Position numbers and translations under genes: made by a program
Source: Stomorhina lunata
Lineage: Eukaryota > Arthropoda > Insecta > Diptera > Rhiniidae
Length of the DNA: 64,000 bases
NCBI GenBank assembly: GCA_933228675.1
Contig: OW121743.1
Location: 11,124,686-11,188,685, forward strand
Direction of reading: 5' to 3'
Notes under the pieces: model-generated
The model's input: only the letters and a program-made list of their open reading frames with translations
Databases searched by the model: none
Told to the model about the DNA's origin: nothing
Shown here: positions 24,834 to 38,531 of the stretch, piece after piece
How the letters are laid out: every line of letters starts with the position of its first letter
Position numbering within the stretch: the first letter of the stretch is position 1

Positions 24834-26925
24834 TGGACTATACTGATTATCCGTGGACTATACTGAGTCTCCTATACTAGACTCCTATAGTCGAATCTCA
24901 TGTGCTGAGACTATAGTCTCTTATACACAAACCATAGTCTCTAATACTGAGGATAAAGTCTTTTATACGGAGACTTTAGTTTCTTTTTACTGAGACTATA
25001 GTCTATAAAACTGAGACTATAGTCTCTTATACTGAGACTATGGTCTCTTATACTGAGACTCTGGTCTCTTATACTGAGACTTAGTCTCTTATACTGAGCC
25101 AAAAATCTCTTATACTAAGACTATATTCTCTTATACTGATATTATAGTCTTTTTTAATGAGACTATAGTATTTTTACTGAGTCCATATTCTCTTATACTG
25201 AGACTAGGGTCTATTATACTTAGACTATAGTCTCTTATAATTGGACTGTAGTCTTCTATTCTGAGACTATAGTCTTTTATACTGAGACTATAGTATCTTA
25301 TACTGAGGCTCAGTCCATTATACTGATACTGTAGTCTCTTGTTCTTAGACTATAGTGTCTTATACTGAGTCTATAGTCTCTAACACTCAGACTTTAGTCT
25401 CTTATACTGAGACTGTTGTCTCCTATACTTAGACTATGGTCTCTAGTACTGAGGCTACAGCTTAGACTATAGTCTGTTATACTGAGATTACAGTCTCTTA
25501 TACTGAGAATATAGTCTCTTATACGGAGATTATAGTCTCTAATACTGGGACTATAATCTTTAATACTAAGACTATAGTCTCTAAAACTGAGACTTTAATC
25601 TCTTATACTGAGACTATGGTCTCTTATACTGTAGTCTCTTATACTAAGAAAATTGTTTCTTATACTGAGACAATAATATCTTATACTGAGTCTATAGCCT
25701 CTATGTTTAAGTCTCTTATACAGAGACTATAGTCTCTTATACTGAGACTTTAGCAACTTATACTAAGACTATAGTCTCTTATACTGGCACTATATTATCT
25801 TACACTGAGACTATAGTCTCCTGTACTGAGACTATAGTCTCTTATACTGAGACTGTAGTCTCTTATACTGAGACTTAATCTCTTATACTGAGACTAAAGT
25901 CTTTTTGACTGAGGCTAAAGTCTCTTACACTGAGACTATATTCTCTTATACTGAGATTATAGTCTTTTTTACTGAGACTATAGTCTTTTTACTGAGACTG
26001 TGGTCTCTTATACTGAGACTAGCGTCCCTTATACCGAGACTATAGTCTCTTATAATCGGACTATAGTCTTCTATACTGAGACGATAGTCTCTTATACTGA
26101 GACTATAGTATCTTATACTGAGACTATAGTATCTTTTAAGACTACAGTCACTTATACTAAGACTATAATCCTTATGCAGAGAGTCTATTGACTCTTATAC
26201 TGAAACTAAGTCTCTTATACTGAGACTAAAGTCTCTTGTACTGAGACTATAGTCCCTTATACTGAGGCTGTAGTCATTTAAACTGAGATTATAGTCATTT
26301 AAACTGAGAATATAGTCTCTTATACTGAGACTATATTCTCCTATACTGAGATTAAGGTCTCTTATACCGAGACTAAAGTCTTCTATTCTAATACTATAGT
26401 CTCCTTTTCTGACAGTGTCTTATACTGAGACTATAGAATCTTATACTGAGACTATTGCCTCTTATACTGAGACTATAGTCTCTTATACTGACACTATAGT
26501 CTCTTATACTGAGATTATAGTCTCTTATACTCAGGCTGTAGTATCTTATACTGAGACTATATAATCCTATACTGAGCCTTAGTCTCTTATACTGAGATTA
26601 TAGTCTCTTATACTGGGACATTTGTCTTTTATACTGAGATTATAGCCACTTATGCTGGGACTATTGTCTCTTATACTAAGATTATAGTCTTTTATACGGA
26701 GACTATAGTCTCTTATTCTGGGACTATAGTAGTTTCTTCTACTGATACTTCAATCTCTTATACTAAGACTATAGTCCTAATACTCTTACACATGAGACTA
26801 TAGTCTCTTGTATTGAGACTATAGTCTCTTATACTGAGACTTAGTCTCTTACACTGAGACAAAAGTCTCATTATAAGAGAATATAGTCTCTACAGAGTAT
26901 ATGGTCTTTCTAAGACCATATTCTC
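24834..26925. repeat. 21-bp minisatellite with a palindromic unit (array C)
   Basis: About 100 units of ~21 bp made of GAGACTATAGTCTC followed by TTATACT. The first 14 bases are a perfect palindrome, so most units can form a 7-bp stem and either strand reads the same core. Units are moderately diverged (ACTATAGTAT, ACTATATTCT, AATATAGTCT variants) and there is no long homogeneous block, which indicates an older or slowly homogenised array. A 63-codon frame at 26000-26191 is a by-product. Confidence 0.95.
26895..26924. repeat. Terminal hairpin at the edge of array C
   Basis: ATATGGTCTT at 26899-26908 pairs perfectly with AAGACCATAT at 26912-26921 across a 3-base loop. After one mismatch the outer GAG and CTC also pair. 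It marks the right edge of the array. Confidence 0.8.
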
Positions 26926-29224
26926 GATACTTGTATTTTGGGGACACAACAACTCTTTCAAACTTCCGGTTATTTGAAATTTATATTGTCAAACAATCAT
27001 TCAAATAAATATTTAAGAGATTATTGTCATTTGTCAACAAACTCGAATCCATATGAAAAAATGCTAATTTTTGCTAACAATAATTTTATTTTTCAATAAA
27101 TGCTCCGAAAGCATCATCAGTCTCTTAAGATTTGTTAAAAATGAAGCAGAAAAAAAAAGTCGAGAAAATTGAAAAACTATAAAATGCAAATGCATTAGAC
27201 CAAAGGGAATTATTGTGGTTTTCTTTTTTTTTTTTTTGAGAAAAATGACAAAAATTTAACAAACCAAAACATTAGGAAGATTTTTTCTAGATGTAAATTC
27301 TTGTTTGGGAGGAAAATATGTGCATAATTGAAAGTTCGAAAATGAGAAATAAACTCATGAAAATTTTATGAGGAAAAATTGGCAAAAAAATGGAGTTTTT
27401 AAGGAATATTTGGGAGTTTCAGAAGGTAATTTTAAAGATATAATTTGATTTTTTTTCTAAATATAATTTGATTTTAGATTTTTAATTCTTCAATCATGAA
27501 CTGTATATACGGATAAGAAGAGATAGTAAAGTATATATAAAGTATGCTATACTTTTTAAATATTTTTTTTTTTTTCAAATTCAAATTTTTTTATAAAACT
27601 TAAGAAAAATCCTTAAGAAAATTTTCCCTTAGTTAAAGCCAAATCCTTATTAACATGGCTGACATGATTTTCAAATAATAAACAAACGAAAAGAATGACT
27701 GAATATTGAAACTTGTGCCTTTATCTTTCCCAACATTTTTCACATTTTTCCCAATTTTACTTTAACCTTTTTTTTATCTAACATATTTTTCCACCAGCTC
27801 TCGAAAAGTATTTTTATTTATATACTTGGCATGTTTTTGTTTTTCTCCTAAATTTATCTAGTTGCTGCAAAAATAGAGGAAAAAAAAAGAAGTATAAAAA
27901 TTTTTATTCTAGTTATATCAAATAAACCGGGTTAAAAAAATATTTGAACTATGTGATGTTTACACGCATGAAATACAAACGAATGAATGTAACGAATTGA
28001 AAATTTTTTTGTTGTATTGGGGGGAAAAAATAATAACAAAATCAGTGTTTTGAAAAAAAAGTTAAAGGAATAAGTTTAGAATTCAGAAAAATTGTTTTAA
28101 AAAAATTTTAAAATTCACTCACACACATTTTCAAATAGAGATGAATACGTTTTTTCCCCCAAGTAAATTGATATCGGTATAGGATGTTTAAAAGTGTTGT
28201 TTTATTTATTTTTCACATATTTTTCGAGTACCCTACACTTGAATGTATTTGAAAATTTTTAAAATGGGGTTAGTTTTCATATATATAAAGAAAGATAAAT
28301 GAAGACAGTTATAGATTTAGTAACAAAATAACTTAATTACACAAACAATTTACATTTTGTCTTAAGAGTGGTAATACAGTTCTGGTATTGCAGTCCATAA
28401 AATTTACAAAGATTGAGATTACTCCACTATTTCCGTCAAAACTTCATAACGTTTCGCTATCAGCTGTGAAACATTTGATTTCCTACTGATTAGTAACGAT
28501 TACCTCTTTTATAAACTATTTCCAAGTAATCTACGCTTCCAGTTAATTACACTAGGCAACTAAAAAGCCATTTTTTGACCACCGCTTTTGAGAAATCTAA
28601 TGATGCAGTTCTATAGTGCAAAGTCTAGATATTAAGTATCAATAATTGTTTTTAAGAAAACATTTTATTATATGTTATAAAAAAGGTATTGAAATGTACT
28701 TAATGTTCTAAAATGAAAAGTGATAAAATTTGTCATCAAATTCAGTAGCTGATGCTTTGAATAAAGGATCACAGCATTAATCTTGATGTCGATTTAATTA
28801 CGCTACAGAACCTCGGTTTTAGTCTGCAGAAGAAAATAACTCAATCTCATAAATAGTTAAGGAGATATCAGGAAATCAAAAATGCTCTACAAAATTCAGT
28901 GTTTTCGGTTTTCTTTGGACAAAAACTAAGTTTGCTCGACTTTTCTTGGTATTCCCACCATAACCACGTGAAAGGCGAAAGTCTCTTCTTTAGATTGAGC
29001 GAAAAAAATTCACCGAAATTTAACCGAAATTTAACCGATTGTAGTGCAGAAAATAGTTCAAAATTTTCTTAAAAAAATTCGCATAAATAGTTACGCATAA
29101 TTTAGGCAAAAAGTGTTGCAGTCGTTTAGGCTTAACTTTTTAATCAAATTGCTTTTAAGTGTAAGTACAAGGCAGGTACCCCTAGGAGTCAACCAAGCTT
29201 TTTGTTAGATAAACCAATAGACAT
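26926..29224. other. No recognisable feature
   Basis: About 2.3 kb of unique AT-rich DNA with A/T homopolymers. No open frame above 60 codons, no tandem repeat and no transposon ends are seen. Confidence 0.5.
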
Positions 29225-30014
<790 letters not shown>

Positions 30015-31520
30015 CTGCATGACCTCCTAAGTCAAACGCTTTAGATTTTAAAATTTGACTGCAACTCAAGTAACATATGCGGTATATTAATCAAAATTCA
30101 AAAGTTTGCAAATATATGCAGATATTTTATATATTTTTGAAATCTATAACATTGTTCTTTAATTAGACATAAATTTATAATCTGCGGATGTAGTTATCGA
30201 TAAAAGAATTTTTAATAAAAAATAAAATTTAAATACAAAATATTCTAGTTATACAAAAATTGTCACTGCTTTAAATCTAAGACCGATTTTTATCGGAAGC
30301 ATTATATCGCTACGGAAAACGTAGATGATATGACTTCTTTATATTCCCGAACATAAAATTTATTATGATGTTAATATTTTTCGCCATTTGATAAGAATGG
30401 AAAAAGTGCTGCTCAAATTAGTTTTCCCGCATTTGAAGGTGTAGAAGTATTATTGATCTTTATTGAAGGTATTTTGGAAAGAAATGGATATTTTCAATCA
30501 TATCTAAACTCGAAATATAAAAGACAATCTTCGCATATATTTCTGCAAGCCCCTTTGAATTCTTTGCGAATAGTTATTCTAAATTAAAAGTCCTCATGTA
30601 GGGTACAGTCTCTGTCCGCTGTTTCTACAGCTTCTTCATCTTATCAAGTTAAAGATATAAATTGCGATAGATGAAAGTTGTAGTAAAAAACTGTTGAAGC
30701 ATGTGCACATGTAACACGCATCAGGACTAAGTATAAGTTTAAAGAAATACCAGTAAAATTCTTATTTCCTTACACATACAAACAAGTCTTGGATATGTGG
30801 CTTATCAACAAAACACACACAAAAAAAGGATGTGGATATTTGAGTTGGTGCATGAAAGTATTTGAGTTTGTTTAAGTTAATACAATCTACACATACAAAC
30901 TTCTGAATATTCAAGAAAAACAAACATATCGCCTTCAATCTTCAACGATATTATATCAGAAATACTTACCCAACTCTTAGCATCAATACACTCGTAAAGT
31001 AGACATTGGCATGATAAAAAGTTATGAGGGTTCATTTCGATATCTTTAAGAATTGAGAGTGATTTCTTTTAAAACTTCCTTTCTTACGAGCATATGATTA
31101 TACTTATATTTATTACATTTTATGTAAATTGTAATGGATCTATTTGGCTATAGAAAATAAATATTTATTTATTTTTCTTTGTTTGATATGAAAATCACGA
31201 TACAAAAAAAAAAAGAAAGAATTGTTTTGTTTTTATATCGATGGGTTTAAGTTCAGTTTTTCTAATTTAACTGAAATAAAAATATGCAAATTACAAAGCC
31301 TTAGCAGTAATATTTATTGACCCTATAATAGCGTTTCTTAAAAAAATGATAGCCATAAATTATTTAGGAAAAGTTTTAAGAGATTTTTCCGATGACCAAT
31401 ACAAAAACAAGGGTTAAGTTAAATGAGCTAAAAAGATTAAGGAGAAAATTTGTGGTGTAATAAAAAAGGAAATTTTGATTTTTGATAAAAGTAATCAAAT
31501 AGAACTTAATTCTATAATTA
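30015..31520. other. No recognisable feature
   Basis: Unique AT-rich DNA. I see no open frame of note and no repeats. Confidence 0.5.
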
Positions 31521-34500
31521 ATCAAAATTATCAAAAAATTTTTGTATAGAAAATTTTTTTATCAAATATTTTTATATATACAATTTTTTATCAAAAATTT
31601 TTCTTTAGAAAATTTTTTCATCAAAAATTTTTCTTTAGAAAATTTTTTCATCAAAAATTTTTCTATAGGAATTTTTTTTTATCAAAAATTTTTCTATATA
31701 AAATTTTTTTATTAAAAATTTTTGTATAGAAAATTTCCTATCAAAAATTTTTCTGTAGAAAATTTTTTTATCAAAACTTTTTTATTAAAAATTTTTCTAT
31801 AGAAAATTTTTTTTTATCAAAAATGTTTCTATAGAAAATCTTTTATTCAAAAATATTTCTATAGTAAATTTTTTATCAAAAATTTTTTTATAGAAAATTT
31901 TCTATCAAAAATTTTTCTATAGAGAATTTTAAAAAAAAAAAATTTTTATCAAAAATTTTTCTCTAGAAAATTTTTTTATCAGAAATGTTACTATAGAAAT
32001 ATTTTTTTCAAAAATTTTTCTAAAGAAATTTTTTTATCAAAAAATTTTCTATAGTAAATTTTTTAATCAAAAATTTTTTTTTATCAAAACTTGTCTATAG
32101 AAATTTTTCTTATTAAGAATTTTTCTATAGAAATTTTTTTTTATCAAAAACTTTTCATAAAATTTTTTTATCAAAAATTTTTCGATAAAGTTTTTTTATT
32201 AAAAATTTTTCTATAGAAATTTTTTTATCAAATATTTTACTATAGAAATTTTTTTTATCAAAAATTTTTCTGTACAAAATCAAAAATGTTTCTATAGAAA
32301 ATCTTTTTAACAAAAATTTTCATATAGAAAAGATTTTATCAAAGCTTTTTCTATAGATTTTTTTTTTATCAAAAACTTTTCTATAGAAAAATTTTTTATC
32401 AAAAATTTTTCTATACAAAATTTTTTTATCAAAAATTTTTCTTTAGAAAATTTTTCATCAAAAATTTTTCTATGGAAAATTTTTTGATCAAAAATTTTCC
32501 TATAGAAAATTTGTTACTATAGAAAAATTTTATTCAAAATTTTTTGTATAGAAAATTTTTTATCAAAAATTTTTGTATAGAAATTGTTTATCACAGAAAA
32601 GAAAATTTGTTTTTATCAAAAAATTTTCTTATCAGAAGTTTTTTTTTTTTATTTTTCGATAGAAAATTTCCTATCAAAAATTTTTCTATAGAAAATTTTT
32701 TTATCAAAACTTTTTTATTAAAAATTTTTCTATAGAAATTTTTTTTTTATCAAAAATGTTTCTATTGAAAATCTTTTATTCAAAAATATTTCTATAGAAA
32801 ATTTTTTATCAAAAATTTTTCTATAGAAAATTTTCTATCAAAAATTTTTCTATAGAGAATTTAAAAAAAAAAAATTTTTATCAAAAATTTTTCTCTAGAA
32901 AATTTTTTTATCAGAAATGTTACTATAGAAATATTTTTTTCAAAAAGTTTTCTAAAGAAATTTTTTTATCAAAAAATTTTCTATAGTAAATTTTTTAATC
33001 AAAAATTTTTTTTTATCAAAAACTTGTCTATAGAAATTTTTTTTATTAAAAATTTTTCTATAGAAATTTTTTTTTATCAAAAACTTTTCATAAAATTTTT
33101 TTATCAAAAATTTTTCTATAAAGTTTTTTTATTAAAAATTTTTCTATAGAAATTTTTTTATCAAATATTTTATTATAGAAATTTTTTTTATCAAAAATTT
33201 TTCTGTACAAAATCAAAAATGTTTCTATAGAAAATCTTTTTAAACAAAAATTTTCATATAGAAAAGATTTTATCAAAGCTTTTTCTATAGATTTTTTTTT
33301 TATCAAAAACTTTTCTATAGAAAATCTTTTATTCAAAAATATTTCTATAGAAAATTTTTTATCAAAAATTTTTCTATAGAAAATTTTCTATCAAAAATTT
33401 TTCTATAGAGAATTTTAAAAAAAAAAAATTTTTATCAAAAATTTTTCTCTAGAAAATTTTTTTATCAGAAATGTTACTATAGAAATATTTTTTTCAAAAA
33501 TTTTTCTATAGAAATTTTTTTATCAAAAATTTTTCTATAGTAAATTTTTTAATCAAAAATTTTTCTATCGAAATTTTTTTTTATCAAAAACTTTTCATAA
33601 AATTTTTTTATCAAAAATTTTTCTATAAAGTTTTTTTATTAAAAATTTTTCTATAGAAATTTTTTTATCAAATATTTTACTATAGACATTTTTTTTATCA
33701 AAAATTTTTCTGTACAAAATCAAAAATGTTTCTATAGAAAATCTTTTTAACAAAAATTTTCACATAGAAAAGTTTTATCAAAGCTTTTTCTATAGATTTT
33801 TTTTTATCAAAAACTTTTCTATAGAAAAATTTTTTATCAAAAATTTTTCTATACAAAATTTTATTATCAAAAATTTTTCTTTAGAAAATTTTTTATCAAA
33901 AATTTTTCTATGGAAAATTTTTTGATCAAAAATTTTTGTATAGAAAAGTTTTTTCTATATAAAATTTTTTTATCAACAATTTTTCTATAGAAATTCTTTT
34001 TAACACAAATTTTTATATAGAAAATTTTTTTATCAAAAATTTTTCTGTAGAAAATTTTTTTATCAAAAATTTTTCTATAGAAAATTTTTTTATCAAAAAT
34101 TTTTCTGTAGAAAATTTTTTTATCAAAAATTTTTCTATAGAAAATTTTTTTATCAAAAATTTTTTATTAAAAATTTTTCTATAGAAAATTTTTTTATCAA
34201 AAATGTTTCTATAGAAAATTTTTTATTCAAAAATGTTTTAGTAGAAATTTTTTTATCAAAAATTTTTTATAGAAAATTTTTTTATCAAAAATTTTTTATA
34301 GAAAATTTTTTTAAAAAAATTTTTTATCAACAATTTTTCGATAGAAAATTTTTTATCAAAAATTTTTCTATAGAAATTTTTTTTTATCAAAAATGTTACT
34401 ATAGAAATATTTTTTTCAAAATTTTTTGTATAGAAAATCTTTTTAACAAAAATTTTTCTATAGAATTTTTCTATTTTTTGTATAGAAAATTTTTTATCAA

Positions 34501-34740
34501 AAATTTTTGTATAGAAATTTTTTATCACAGAAAAGAAAATTTGTTTTTATCAAAAAATTTTCTTATCAGAAGTTTTTTTTTAAATTTTTCGATAGAAAAT
34601 TTCCTATCAAAATCTTTTCTATACAAAATTTTTTTATCAAAACTTTTTTATTAAAAATTTTTCTATAGAAATTTTTTTTTATCAAAAATGTTTCTATAGA
34701 AAATCTTTTATTCAAAAATATTTCTATAGAAAATTTTTTA
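31521..34740. repeat. ~30-bp A/T minisatellite with CTATAG core (array D, left part)
   Basis: The unit is TTTTTCTATAGAAAA followed by TTTTTTTATCAAAAA, ~30 bp, with indels in the homopolymers. Larger blocks are duplicated. A block beginning ATAGAGAATTT, then a long A-run, then TCTCTAGAAAA and TTACTATAGAAATA recurs at about 31922, 32855 and 33408, and again at 35691 beyond the insertion. Open frames of 60-90 codons rich in F, K, I and Y (for example repeated FYRKIFDKK) are by-products. Confidence 0.95.
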
Positions 34741-35554
34741 ATTGAAAAATTAGGATTTATCAGGCTTGAGTTCATTTTTAATTTTCAAATTATTAATTTG
34801 AAAATTTGAAAGTAATAATGTGGAGAAAAACTGAAAAAATTATTTTTGAACGCGGCTAGTGGATTGCAATTTCTGTCCCGCCACAGGACGTCATCAGCAC
34901 TTAGCGCCCTCGACCACAGTCGAGTTATCAAATTGCAGAGATAATCATCAGGACAGAAATTGCAATCCACTAGCCGCGTTCAAAAATAATTTTTTCAGTT
35001 TTTCTCCACATTATTACTTTCAAATTTTCAAATTAATAATTTGAAAATTAAAAATGAACTCAAGCCTGATAAATCCTAATTTTTCAATTAATTCAATTTA
35101 AAGTTCGAATAATTAATTTCCAAATAATTAAAAAGCAAAGGGCACGTTGCATTTACACACACATACATTCATGTAATTTACTTACATATGTGAACACTGT
35201 TACTATTCTATAAATAGCATCAAACCAAAAAGTCTTGGTCTTCTCTACATGCCAACGGCAAGTGAAAAGATCGAGCAAAACAAGTAATAGGAGAATACAC
35301 AATCAATTAAACGTAGTGATGTTCGATCAAACTCAATGAGTTAAATTGATGATTATCTCTGCAATTTGATAACTCGACTGTGGTCGAGGGCGCTAAGTGC
35401 TGATGACGTCCTGTGGCGGGACAGAAATTGCAATCCACTAGCCGCGTTCAAAAATAATTTTTTCAGTTTTTCTCCACATTATTACTTTCAAATTTTCAAA
35501 TTAATAATTTGAAAATTAAAAATGAACTCAAGCCTGATAAATCCTAATTTTTCA

Positions 35555-35588
<34 letters not shown>

Positions 35589-35632
35589 GGACCATTCAAT
35601 TTAAAGTTCGAATAATTAATTTCCAAATAATT
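34741..35632. mobile_element. 892-bp foldback insertion inside array D
   Basis: The array unit is interrupted here. GAAAATTTTTTA flanks the insert on both sides (34729-34740 and 35633-35644), consistent with a 12-bp target duplication, although the motif is common in the array. The insert carries perfect 213-bp inverted repeats (34738-34950 and 35347-35559). A third, 141-bp copy (34951-35091) lies directly next to the left arm, so 34738-34878 and 34951-35091 form a perfect hairpin with a 72-base loop. A 39-bp direct repeat follows the second and third arms (35091-35129 and 35594-35632). The arms contain the only distinctly GC-richer sequence nearby (GCCCTCGACCACAGTCGAG). No transposase frame is present. 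A collapsed or mis-joined assembly is possible. Confidence 0.8.
35560..35587 (+). repeat. 28-base T homopolymer
   Basis: An uninterrupted T28 lies between the right 213-bp arm and the sequence AGGACCATTC. On the minus strand it is an A28 tail-like run. It separates an arm from the 39-bp repeat that follows arm B without any T-run, so it looks inserted. Confidence 0.9.
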
Positions 35633-37500
35633 GAAAATTTTTTATCAAAAATTTTTCTATAGAAAATTTTCTACCAAAAATTTTTCTATAGAGAATTTAA
35701 AAAAAAAAAAAATTTATCAAAAATTTTTCTCTAGAAAATTTTTTTATCAGAAATGTTACTATAGAAATATTTTTTTCAAAAATTTTTCTAAAGAAATTTT
35801 TTTATCAAAAAATTTTCTATAGTAAATTTTTTAATCAAAAATTTTTTTTTATCAAAAACTTGTCTATAGAAATTTTTTTTATTAAAAATTTTTCTATAGA
35901 AATTTTTTTTATCAAAAACTTTTCATAAAATTTTGTTGATCAAAAATTTTTCTATAAAGTTTTTTTATTAAAAATTTTTCTATAGAAATTTTTTTTATCA
36001 AATATTTTACTATAGAAATTTTTTTTATCAAAAATTTTTCTGTACAAAATCAAAAATGTTTCTATAGAAAATCTTTTTAACAAAAATTTTCATATAGAAA
36101 AGATTTTATCAAAACTTTTTCTATAGATTTTTTTTTATCAAAAACTTTTATATAGAAAAATTTTTTATCAAAAATTTTTCTATACAAAATTTTTTTATCA
36201 AAAATTTTTCTTTAGAAAATTTTTTATCAAAAATGTTTCTATGGAAAATTTTTTGATCAACAATTTTTGTATAGAAAAGTTTTTTCTATATAAAATTTTT
36301 TTATCAACAATTTTTCTATAGAAATTCTTTTTAACAAAAATTTTTATATAGAAAATGTTTTTATCAAAAATTTTTCTGTAGAAAATTTTTTATCAAAAAT
36401 TTTTCTATAGAAAATTTTCTGTCAAAAATTTTTCTACAGAAAATTTTTTTATCAAACATTTTTGTATAGAAAATTTTTTTATGAAATATTTTTGTATAGA
36501 AATTTTTTTTCTTAAATTCTATAGAAATTTTTTTTATCAAAAATTATTCTATAGAGCATTTTTTTATCAAAATTTTCTTATACAAAATTTTTTTATCAAA
36601 AACTTTTGCTATAGAAAATTATTTTATCAAAAATTTTCTATATAAAATTTTTTATCAATAATTTTTCTACATAAAATTTTTTATCAAAAATTTTTCTATG
36701 GAAAATTTTTTTTATCAAAAATTTTTATATATAATTTTTTTTATCAAAAATTTTTATATATAATTTTTTTTTAATCAAAAAATTTTCTATTGAAAATTTT
36801 GTTATAGGAAATTTTTCTATAGAAAATTTTTTATCAAAAATTTTTCTATAGAAAATTTTTATATCAAAAATTTTTCTAAATGAAATTTTTTTATCAAAAA
36901 TATTTTTTATAAAAAATTGAAAAGTTTCTTTTCAAAAATTTTTCTAAAGAAAATTTTTTTATCAAATGTTTTTCTATATAAAATTTTTTTATCAAAAATT
37001 TTTCTATAGAAATTTTTTTTATCAAAAATTTTTCTATAGAAAATATTTTTTCATCAAATATTTTCTATTGGAAATTAGTCATCGAAAATTTTTCTATAGA
37101 AAATCGTTTTTAACAAAAGTTTTTCTTTTGAAAATTGTTTTATCAAAAAAATTTTTCATAGAGAAATTTTCGATAAAAAAGATTTTCTATAGAAAAATAT
37201 TTGATAAAAAATATTCTATAGAAAATTTTTTTATCAAAAATTTTTGTATACAAAATTATTGATAAAAAAAATTCTATGGAAAAATTTTTGATAAAAATTT
37301 TCTATATGATTAAAAAATTTTGTATAGAACAATTTTTGATAGAAAATTTTCTATCGAAAAATGTTTGATAAAAAAAATTTTGTATAGAAAAATTTTTGTT
37401 AAAAAAAATTTTCTATGGAAAAATATTTGATAAAAAAATTTGCAATAAAAAAATTTTTGATAAAAAAATATTCTATATATAGAAAATTTTTTTTTTGTTT
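35633..37500. repeat. ~30-bp A/T minisatellite with CTATAG core (array D, right part)
   Basis: It resumes the same unit and the same higher-order block as the left part, so the foldback element split one array. From about 37165 onward the unit reads in the opposite orientation (TTTTCTATAGAAAAATTTTT, then GATAAAA), so the array tail is inverted. Confidence 0.93.
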
Positions 37501-38531
37501 GTTATAGAAAATTTTGGATAATCTTTTTTATAAGTTGTTTCTGAATTAGAGTAAAAGCGGAATACTATTTTTTATTGGACTTTTCAAAACGACCATATGG
37601 CAAATCAATGTATGGATGTGCCATATCTTTATATTACTTAAGTAATTCTAAATCATGGTTTACTCATACCCTACAGCAAATAAAATGGAGTACAGTACAA
37701 TAAAGCAAACTCCATTTTAAATCTGCAACAGATCCACTTTGTTATGCTTTAAGTGTTTTCTTTATATTTTAGATAGCAAATAAAAATTTCCTTTCTGTTG
37801 CTTCCTTCCCCTAGTGGTTCCTGCTTAAATCTGTTGTTATTATACTCCCTCATTATTTAATCCTTGTTATTTTTGTTGTGTAGTTGTTTATTTTATAACA
37901 TCCTATCACAGCAATAACAAGAATAAATATGTACGACTATGAAAAAAAGGACAATAGATTCAGGTGGTTTGTTTGAAAAATCCCTTTTGTGTTTTATTTT
38001 TTTGCTGTTTTTGTTTGTTAATTTTTTGTTACTTTGTATAATTAAACAAAGGATTGTTTAAGAAAGGAATGGCAACAAAAAAATATGAAGCAACAAAATA
38101 AATTGTGTTAAAATAAAAAGAATAACAGGATAAAACTCATAAACGGATGTAGAAACTAGAGAAAAAAATGTAAGACAAAGAAAGGGGTTTGAGTAATGCA
38201 ATGCAGGGAAATAAAAAAACCGAGCAATGAAATAGTATTTAATTTAATATAAAGAAATATTAAAGGAAATAGCAATGGATTTGTGTTAAAAGGCTTTGAG
38301 GGACTAACTAAGCCAATGGTCATTAATTCAAAGGAGTTTATAATAAATAAAATTTTGGAAAAAGTTAACTTAAATTCTAAATTCGGTTGCGGGAGCTTTA
38401 TAGTTCATCAATTAAAAGTATGTAAGTGGTTTCCTTAGAATTTACTTTGAACAAAATTCCATATCGTAACCTGGTATGGTTTTACATTAATAAGTCGTTA
38501 AATGCTTTTCGTTTAGCTTAATATTTAGTTA
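37501..38531. other. No recognisable feature
   Basis: Unique AT-rich DNA between array D and the MITE cluster. Confidence 0.5.

Noticed and set aside
34785..35044. Two 61-codon frames on opposite strands sharing the same ends
   Set aside because: They are mirror images caused by the perfect 141-bp inverted repeat of the foldback insertion.
32544..37262. F/K/I/Y-rich frames such as repeated FYRKIFDKK (also 57982-60483 and 62395-62595)
   Set aside because: By-products of the A/T minisatellites; the same peptide appears in separate blocks because the blocks are duplicated.
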